NCBI GenBank assembly: GCA_027600665.1
Contig: JADGJL010000641.1
Span: 1 to 16,531 of the forward strand
DNA from: Irineochytrium annulatum
Taxonomy: Eukaryota; Chytridiomycota; Chytridiomycetes; Chytridiales; Chytridiaceae
DNA: 16,531 nt
Reading direction: 5' to 3'
The notes below the pieces were generated by a model that was not told the DNA's origin, searched no databases, and saw only the letters and a program-made list of their open reading frames with translations. A program made the position numbers and the translations under genes. Of the stretch, positions 13,101 to 16,531 are shown piece after piece; the first letter of the stretch is position 1; every line of letters begins with the position of its first letter.

Positions 13101-15756
13101 AGCCTCTTGATTTGGATGTCCACTTGAATAGTCTGAGCCGAAAAAGGCATTATGACGCCGGTTCCGTTTCGAGAGGCGTAGGCATAGACGTTCTTCGCCG
13201 ATTCTTCCTGACATAGAAGCTCGTACTTCGCGGGGTATCCAGTCTCATTAACGAGCTCGACGTTCCGGACATACGGATGCGTTAAAAAGCAGTCTCCATA
13301 GTCTAGTAGAGGTGTTTTGAGCGATATCTTCAGGGAACTTAGCACAGAAGCTCAATTACTGGTACTCTTAACCTCCGGAACAATGCTATCCGCAAGAACA
13401 GGCAATAGGAGTAAATCGGTTCCGACGCGGTCTACGTCAACGACCAAAACCTCCTCGTATTTTTTAATAGAATGCGGTGTAAATTCCACTCGGATATCGA
13501 TAGTACCGAGGGATGAGATAGTGCCGGAGTCCGGGTTCAACACAAATTCAGGGTCGGAGCCATCCGACAAAGAGTTTGGAATTCTTAGTTTGAATGTCAT
13601 TGGGATATGTGACGTATTAATAAGCGTTAACGTGCGGCAACTTAAGAAGCCATGAGATAGGCGTCCAAAGTCAAGCTCTGGGACTTGAAAATGAAAAACA
13701 GGGCCGACGACGTTCCCCCTAAAGGTCAGCGATAGTCGCTCCATGGATCCCTAGAGGATGTAAGAGAATAGGCTAAAAAGCGCCACCAACCTCAAGTTTC
13801 CAAGCAAACTCCTCCGTAAACACTCCTAGTATATCGGAATGGAACTGGATTCGGATAGCCTGCGTCTTGCCGACACCGAGGACTCCTGATTCCGGCACGA
13901 ACGAGAATTTTGGTCCAAACATTGTGTCCGGCTTAACAATAGAGAACCGAAACTCGATTTCTCCTCGGTTCTCAAGGAGGACCTGAAGCGAAGGTCAAAT
14001 GTTGTGAACGAAAAGCAACGGCCGCACCTCGTACGCATGCGTGGTATTGATAAAGACCTCCTCTATATCCAAAATATCATACGAAAACCTCGCCTTTGGT
14101 CCAATGCCATCACCCTGCGGTGGAGAGAGCGTTAGCTCAACATGTAGATTTACAAGCAAAAACATACAAGAATGAAGAAGTCATTCGCCTACGTGCCTTC
14201 AAAACAATAGGTAGCCTCTTCTCGCGCCCTGTAATCTCACAGTAGGCCGACTGGCTATTGGGCCCGGACTCCTGCGGGCTGAAGAGTACGCACATTTCCA
14301 CTTGCGCGTTGGGCCAAATAATGCCTTCGCACGGTTGCAAGCAGAAGACAGGGTTGTTGAACAGAAGTGGGTCATTTTCAACCTCGCGACGAAGGTTCTG
14401 TGGAATTTGCGTAAGCCGCCAACAAAGAGAAATTTGCGTGCTAGCACCTTATATTTCTGGGTAATGGGTGCCAAGTCGCAGAGATCGACCGATTGGTTGG
14501 TTGCCTAATTGAACAGTTAGAGATGAGATATAGCTGGAGAAGGACTACAAGTTGTTGGTAAAAGGCGGCGCACTCGTTCTCTTCCTGCTGATCGAGGTCT
14601 AAGATTCTTCTTAGCCGATGTTGCCGTTCTTCGGCGGCAGTAGCAAACATTTTCCAACTGAATTTAGCCTAGGCCCCAAAGGTTATTTCAACAACAAAAC
14701 TTTTAAAATTATCCTGTACCATGACCTCGCTCTTGTTGTTTATTTTAAGAGCCTTTGAGGACGATAGCGTGATGTAAGTGTTATCAAGCTTCAGGCTGTT
14801 CTTTTCAAGGCGGATGTTGGCGTCTTCGGACGTCGCAATCAGCGAGACGGTCAAGATTTCTCCCGTGTCATATTTGATCAGCAGGCTTCTTGTGAAGCTT
14901 CCCGAGATCTGCACCAGAAAGATACTTAACGTTGACGGTTCCTGAACAAGAAGGTCGCACCTCCGGGAAGAAATGTACGTCGACCTGCATGCTTTGCTCG
15001 ACGTCCAAATATCCGGAGCTCGGGGTGCTCTCGAAGGGAGCCGGGACGTCCAGTATAAACTTCGCGGGCTTATTGCCGATGTTCCGGATGTAGAGCGTTT
15101 TCGTCGTCTTAAATCGAACGGCGCAACCCGAGAAAACAATCTCGTCTGGAAAGTCAAGCATCCCTGCTCCATGTCATTAGAGCCAATTGCGACAAAGCGA
15201 ATTTGCGCGTACCCCTCGCACCAAACCCGCGGATGGGCACGATAAACTTCTCCCTATCCGTGACGCATACCAGATTGTATAGATAGTCCACCTCCTCCTC
15301 GGGAGTGAAGGTCAACAAGAACTGCACCTCAATACCCGGGGCCACTCTGCCGGAGCTCAATGACTTGTTTTTCATCCCGCTTATGGTAAAGTGGGGATGA
15401 TTGATAGGCTCAAGCCGCAGCGTCCTTGCGAACTGGTTGTTGTTAGTTGATCATGCAACAGCCGAGGTAGCGAAACGAATAAGGAAGCGGCCTACCCTGT
15501 CATTGTTCCGGAAGGATATCACAATCTCATATGTTTGAAACGGATTGTAGGACTGCAAAACAAACTCCGAGGGATGGGGTGTGAAGAGAGGTCGGTCTAC
15601 AGGGACGTCGGACGCCCTCGTGTTTGCATCCTCGCATGCAATGAGCTCAATGATGCGCGGGGTGCGCTGCCGGTAGGACGCCTGAGCAAGACGCTCTTCC
15701 GTGGTCTGAGATCGCTCCCGGATGAACTGCGAGGGCCGCAACCCAGTCGCGTCCAT
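1106..15756 (-). CDS. HYDIN: HYDIN, central-pair axonemal ASH-domain protein (16 exons)
   Basis: Giant structural protein of the flagellar axoneme. In algae and mammals hydin forms the C2b projection of the central pair, and its loss stalls beating. Exons, 5' to 3' on the minus strand: 15756-15496, 15432-15213, 15163-14961, 14908-14720, 14668-14549, 14504-14448, 14397-14197, 14114-14028, 13982-13791, 13750-13373, 13327-4502, 4451-1972, 1930-1650, 1607-1372, 1328-1241, 1197-1106. They total 13,911 nt, or 4,636 residues plus a TAA stop. Family landmarks in order: SQTTEERLAQ near the N-terminus, VCVTDREKFIVPI, LDFPDEIVFS, the adenylate-kinase-like domain (about 1763-1945), GAVVQKSCTTRRLQLQNTGD, FFPLPDGSG, IFRNEITQEFMYYNVAFK and a C-terminal WIYYLK. 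About 30 ASH repeats fill the rest, with recurring 'DFG...N....P..F' patterns. The ATG at 15756 lies just before the first conserved block. An in-frame ATG at 15927 would add 57 residues that I cannot align. Identity is firm; exact splice sites are inferred. Confidence 0.95.
1198..1240 (-). other. HYDIN intron 15 (43 nt)
   Basis: GTATCT...ATTTAG with CACTAAC 15-20 nt before the acceptor, phase 1. It joins NMTIQAVNSN to EPKSAKVGKLTV and puts the final exon in the frame of WIYYLK, matching human GKLTVS...VFWVYYLK. A GTAAAC donor 13 nt upstream is less likely, because it needs a different acceptor. Confidence 0.75.
1329..1371 (-). other. HYDIN intron 14 (43 nt)
   Basis: GTG|GTAAGC...TGTGTAG, phase 0, with GTAAC as a possible branch site. 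It joins ATFIFVV to DNPAFSVKATE, nearly identical to human TTFSFIVDNPAFTIKSAE. Confidence 0.9.
1608..1649 (-). other. HYDIN intron 13 (42 nt)
   Basis: CAG|GTAAGA...CACTAG, phase 1, with a near-consensus donor. It joins EKSVIAPS to ASTGGVEVCIDVTYEPS, the equivalent of human EKVINAAPGAQGG...VEVFFEPS. Read-through ends at TGA. Confidence 0.85.
1931..1971 (-). other. HYDIN intron 12 (41 nt)
   Basis: GTAATT...TTTTAG, phase 2. It splits an arginine codon and joins HSFLVQP-R to SDGNCTVEFLPL, matching human QFVIPANSEGTFTFEFQPL. Read-through meets TAA at the donor. Confidence 0.85.
4452..4501 (-). other. HYDIN intron 11 (50 nt)
   Basis: AAG|GTGACC...GCCCTAG, phase 0, with TTAAC about 14 nt before the acceptor. 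It joins TPESVDLK to ESLWKLSLLGQ, an ungapped match to human SPSQVGVFESFW. This shows that coding continues upstream of the ATG-like position near 4397, up to 4451. Confidence 0.85.
8220..8452 (-). other. Low-complexity Ser/Gly/Asn/Ala linker in HYDIN
   Basis: Residues about 2261-2338, starting at GSGLPDGTAVGSATVKGDG and rich in Ser, Gly, Asn, Ala and Thr. It is almost certainly disordered. It separates the kinase-like half from the following ASH block, which resumes at FRWILQPKERKELSVKFGS. I do not recall an equivalent linker in animal HYDIN. Confidence 0.75.
9165..9320 (-). other. Charged coiled-coil segment after the kinase-like domain
   Basis: Residues about 1972-2023, from MMKYKRKVKELQDRKKLER to a run of four lysines. 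Lys, Arg and Glu dominate, with hydrophobic residues at heptad-like spacing, predicting a helix or coiled coil. It links the kinase-like domain to a disordered, basic region. Its partner is unknown. Confidence 0.7.
9400..9945 (-). other. Adenylate-kinase-like domain of HYDIN (Hydin_ADK)
   Basis: Residues about 1763-1945. The Walker A-like loop GPPYSGRT lies at 9890-9913, followed by an NMP-binding-like segment (AAYLKIDDIIE) and GVIIDGLESKYTLTPMNLL, the counterpart of the adenylate kinase GFLLDGFPR strand. FFFTFTIDP comes next. The invariant P-loop Lys is Arg (about residue 1781) and the FPR arginine motif is ESK, so catalysis looks unlikely. The domain sits between ASH blocks, as in other HYDIN proteins. 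Confidence 0.85.
13328..13372 (-). other. HYDIN intron 10 (45 nt)
   Basis: GTTAAG...CTGAAG, phase 0. It joins LADSIVPE to ISLKTPLLDYGDCFL, matching human ARCVVP-ALHLVNTEVDFGHCFL in length. Read-through hits TGA. The GAAG acceptor is unusual, but the nearer AGs would break the frame. Confidence 0.75.
13751..13790 (-). other. HYDIN intron 9 (40 nt)
   Basis: GTTGGT...CTCTAG, phase 0, the shortest intron. It joins TEEFAWKLE to GSMERLSLTFRGNVVGP with the same spacing as human. The donor is poor beyond GT, but the frame (a TAG in read-through) requires removal. Confidence 0.8.
13983..14027 (-). other. HYDIN intron 8 (45 nt)
   Basis: GTGCGG...CTTCAG, phase 0. It joins NTTHAYE to VLLENRGEIEF, matching human SAHCYE-AILYNKGSID. 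A TTTGAC stretch lies 10-15 nt before the acceptor, and a TGA in frame excludes read-through. Confidence 0.85.
14115..14196 (-). other. HYDIN intron 7 (82 nt, probable GC-AG intron)
   Basis: The only in-frame junction that restores the conserved LPIVLK-GDGIGPK sequence (human LPLRIK-GEGMGPK) starts with AAG|GCACGT and ends CCGCAG, phase 0. A CTAAC branch site lies 15-20 nt before the acceptor. GC-AG is a known minor intron class. The GT four bases into the intron would break the frame with this acceptor. This is the longest intron of the gene. Confidence 0.6.
14398..14447 (-). other. HYDIN intron 6 (50 nt)
   Basis: GTGCTA...CCACAG, phase 0, with CTTAC as a possible branch site. It joins APITQKYK to NLRREVENDPLLFNN, which aligns without gaps to human VLSRTFENQRRLVQGDSMLF. 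It leaves exon 6 at only 57 nt. Confidence 0.8.
14505..14548 (-). other. HYDIN intron 5 (44 nt)
   Basis: GTAGTC...AATTAG with a CTAAC branch-like site about 10 nt before the acceptor. Phase 0. It joins CAAFYQQL to ATNQSVDL in the charged segment between the third and fourth ASH repeats. Confidence 0.8.
14669..14719 (-). other. HYDIN intron 4 (51 nt)
   Basis: GTACAG...GCCTAG, phase 0. It joins NNKSEVM to AKFSWKMFAT, an ungapped match to human NRSNIIAHFLWKVFAT. Read through, the frame ends at a TAG that overlaps the acceptor. Confidence 0.85.
14909..14960 (-). other. HYDIN intron 3 (52 nt, placement ambiguous)
   Basis: GTGCGA...GTGCAG, phase 0, joining VHFFPE to ISGSFTRSLLIKYDTGE. The length equals human exactly and the acceptor has a pyrimidine-rich lead. 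The alternative is a donor at GTATCT about 35 nt further downstream, with acceptor CACAAG or AAGAAG. That keeps the CSGTVNV peptide, which also resembles this ASH strand, but leaves the domain several residues too long. Confidence 0.6.
15164..15212 (-). other. HYDIN intron 2 (49 nt)
   Basis: GTACGC...GAGCAG, phase 1. The split glycine codon joins GFGAR to MLDFPDE, matching human GAR-A-ILDFPD. A TCTAATG stretch near the 3' end may hold the branch point. Confidence 0.85.
15433..15495 (-). other. HYDIN intron 1 (63 nt)
   Basis: GTAGGC...AACCAG with a perfect CTAAC branch site 13-17 nt before the acceptor. Phase 0. Splicing joins FRNNDR to FARTLRLEPINHPHF, which matches the length of the first ASH domain in human HYDIN residue for residue. 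Without splicing the frame runs into a stop. Confidence 0.85.
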
Positions 15757-16127
15757 GTGTTGCCTGCTGAGGGCTGTGCAGTCAAAGTTGCTGTGAAGTC
15801 CGCTTCGTCTGAAAACAAGCCATGCTGGCCGCAAGGCTTGGAAATAGAAATCCCTTTCTAAACAGTCATTATCATACCGCCAAAACAAAGGCCACATGCC
15901 GATTCTATTTGTAATCAAATCATACATGAGGATCTCATCTTTATTTTCTTTATAGTTGTTACAATGTTGTGCGAAAGTAAAGCCTCATACTTTAGCCAAT
16001 TTGTCGCCAAGTTCATTTAGTATGTTGCGTGTAGGGTACCAGGGAATACAAAAGTCTATGAGAATTTGGAGAAGTTCAAGTGTCAAAAGGCTTCTAGCTG
16101 AGCCGAATTAGCCAACAAAACAAATAC
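15757..16127. other. 5' flank of HYDIN, presumed promoter and leader
   Basis: Contains the TATA-like site and an in-frame extension (15757-15927) of 57 codons that starts MYDLITNRIG and does not align to HYDIN. The sequence directly before the ATG at 15756 (CCTCAGCAGGCAACACATGG) could end a leader intron. No clear RFX X-box was seen by eye, although that motif drives many ciliary genes in animals. Confidence 0.45.
15948..15954 (-). promoter_or_regulatory. TATA-like element upstream of HYDIN
   Basis: TATAAAG on the minus strand in an A-rich stretch, about 190 nt upstream of the preferred ATG (15756) and about 20 nt upstream of the alternative ATG (15927). A transcription start 25-30 nt downstream would fall inside or after the ATG at 15927, which favours the inner start. 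Weak evidence from a short motif. Confidence 0.3.
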
Positions 16128-16211
16128 AAGTGAATTAGCTCGCTGAGCCAATTGAGAGCAGTACTCACCGGCAGCAATCACCTCTGCGCGATCATACCTT
16201 TCACAGGTTAT
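16128..16211. repeat. Right copy of the diverged direct repeat
   Basis: Counterpart of positions 1-85, lying about 370 bp upstream of the preferred HYDIN start. It keeps the ACTCACC (minus-strand GGTGAGT) and ACCTCTGCG blocks. I found no continuation of the similarity beyond about 16211. Confidence 0.5.
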
Positions 16212-16455
16212 GAGCCCCAGATCTGCGTTGATAAAGGAGAGACTTCACGAGATTTTACCAAATGTCTGTGTATATTACGAATTTGTGCAAAAACTACAGA
16301 GAGATTGATTATACAGATACCATCAAAGATGCTGTCAACAGAGGACAAGTATCAGGTAAAAACCGTCGTTTCGCTCTTTGATCAAGTCCGTTATGGCGGG
16401 CTTGGTCGTTGGCCGTGAGATTGCTCTTCGGATTCGTAGCGAGGCAGTATCGTTT

Positions 16456-16488
16456 GCTATGCGTCTCATTTCGAAAATGAGACATAGC
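16456..16488. repeat. Imperfect hairpin-forming inverted repeat
   Basis: Left arm 16456-16470 (GCTATG, bulged CG, TCTCATT) pairs with the right arm 16476-16488 (AATGAGACATAGC) around a 5-nt TCGAA loop. This gives 13 base pairs and a two-base bulge. Function unknown; it could be a transposon end or a transcript hairpin. Confidence 0.7.
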
Positions 16489-16524
16489 ATAGTATAGTAG
16501 TATAGTACACTTGTAGAGTACTAT
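16484..16524. repeat. TATAG/TAG-rich stretch with a second inverted repeat
   Basis: A run of CATAG/TATAG/TAG units leads into ATAGTAC (16502-16508), which is complementary to GTACTAT (16518-16524) across a 9-nt loop. It adjoins the larger hairpin at 16456-16488. Confidence 0.55.
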
Positions 16525-16531
16525 TGGTTCA

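Larger units (their letters stand above)
4502..13327 (-). other. HYDIN exon 11, giant 8,826-nt coding exon
   Basis: One uninterrupted frame of 2,942 codons (residues 637-3578) carries about two thirds of the protein. It holds around 9 ASH repeats, the adenylate-kinase-like domain, a coiled coil, a low-complexity linker and another 9 or so ASH repeats. Well-formed ASH signatures include INWGKIQVLKEVSMSLTLTN, LTFGCIPNDTEHKKTFQITN, IDFGEIVCGRRKTVSIQLQN, VNFGALVFGTKLSRQFTVEN and VIEFGSCGVKVRNTKRFYIV. I saw no sign of an internal intron. Confidence 0.9.

Noticed and set aside
13328..15495. Frameshifts or pseudogene decay at the 5' end
   Set aside because: Every frame change coincides with plausible splice signals and a domain junction that fits human HYDIN in length, and the total keeps frame. 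Introns explain it better.
15957..15980. GTTGTTAC...GTTGTG as an RFX X-box
   Set aside because: An X-box needs inverted half sites (GTTGCC..GGCAAC type). Here the halves are direct and imperfect.
16152..16418. 88-codon plus-strand open frame at the right end
   Set aside because: No recognisable domain and it overlaps the dispersed repeat. Probably chance.

Overview
The window comes from a eukaryote with a motile 9+2 flagellum and holds one very large gene on the minus strand: the orthologue of HYDIN, the giant ASH-domain protein of the axonemal central pair. Collinear similarity to animal HYDIN can be followed from the N-terminal region to the last residues. Introns are tiny (mostly 40-63 nt), often with a CTAAC-like branch site before the acceptor, one exon is 8.8 kb long, and base composition is moderate. 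This suits a compact-genome flagellated protist or a zoosporic (chytrid-like) fungus. That taxonomic guess is inference only.

Layout in + coordinates: 1-1105 is the 3' flank of the gene, with no recognised gene but with a repeat-rich left end. 1106-15756 is the HYDIN coding region, read right to left as 16 exons and 15 introns. Ten introns crowd into the first 2.4 kb of the gene, one exon runs from 13327 to 4502, and five more introns sit in the last 3.4 kb. 15757-16531 is the 5' flank, with a TATA-like site, a second copy of the left-end repeat and a hairpin-rich right end. The 16 exons sum to 13,911 nt, exactly 4,637 codons, and all 15 junctions keep frame. This supports the model, which was built by eye from frame, splice signals and my memory of human HYDIN.

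The predicted protein of about 4,636 residues is close to the family's usual size (about 5,100 in human). It is a long row of roughly 30 ASH/MSP-like beta-sandwich repeats, interrupted near residues 1763-1945 by the adenylate-kinase-like domain typical of HYDIN. A charged coiled coil and a low-complexity Ser/Gly/Asn/Ala linker follow that domain. The P-loop lysine is replaced by arginine and the usual DGFPR segment reads DGLESK, so the domain is probably not a working nucleotide kinase. By family knowledge the protein builds the C2b projection of the central pair and is needed for flagellar beating.

I see no second convincing gene, no RNA gene, no CRISPR array and no intact transposon. The points most worth checking are the probable GC-AG intron, an ambiguous third intron, the degenerate kinase site, the related direct repeats on both sides of the gene and the hairpins at the right edge.
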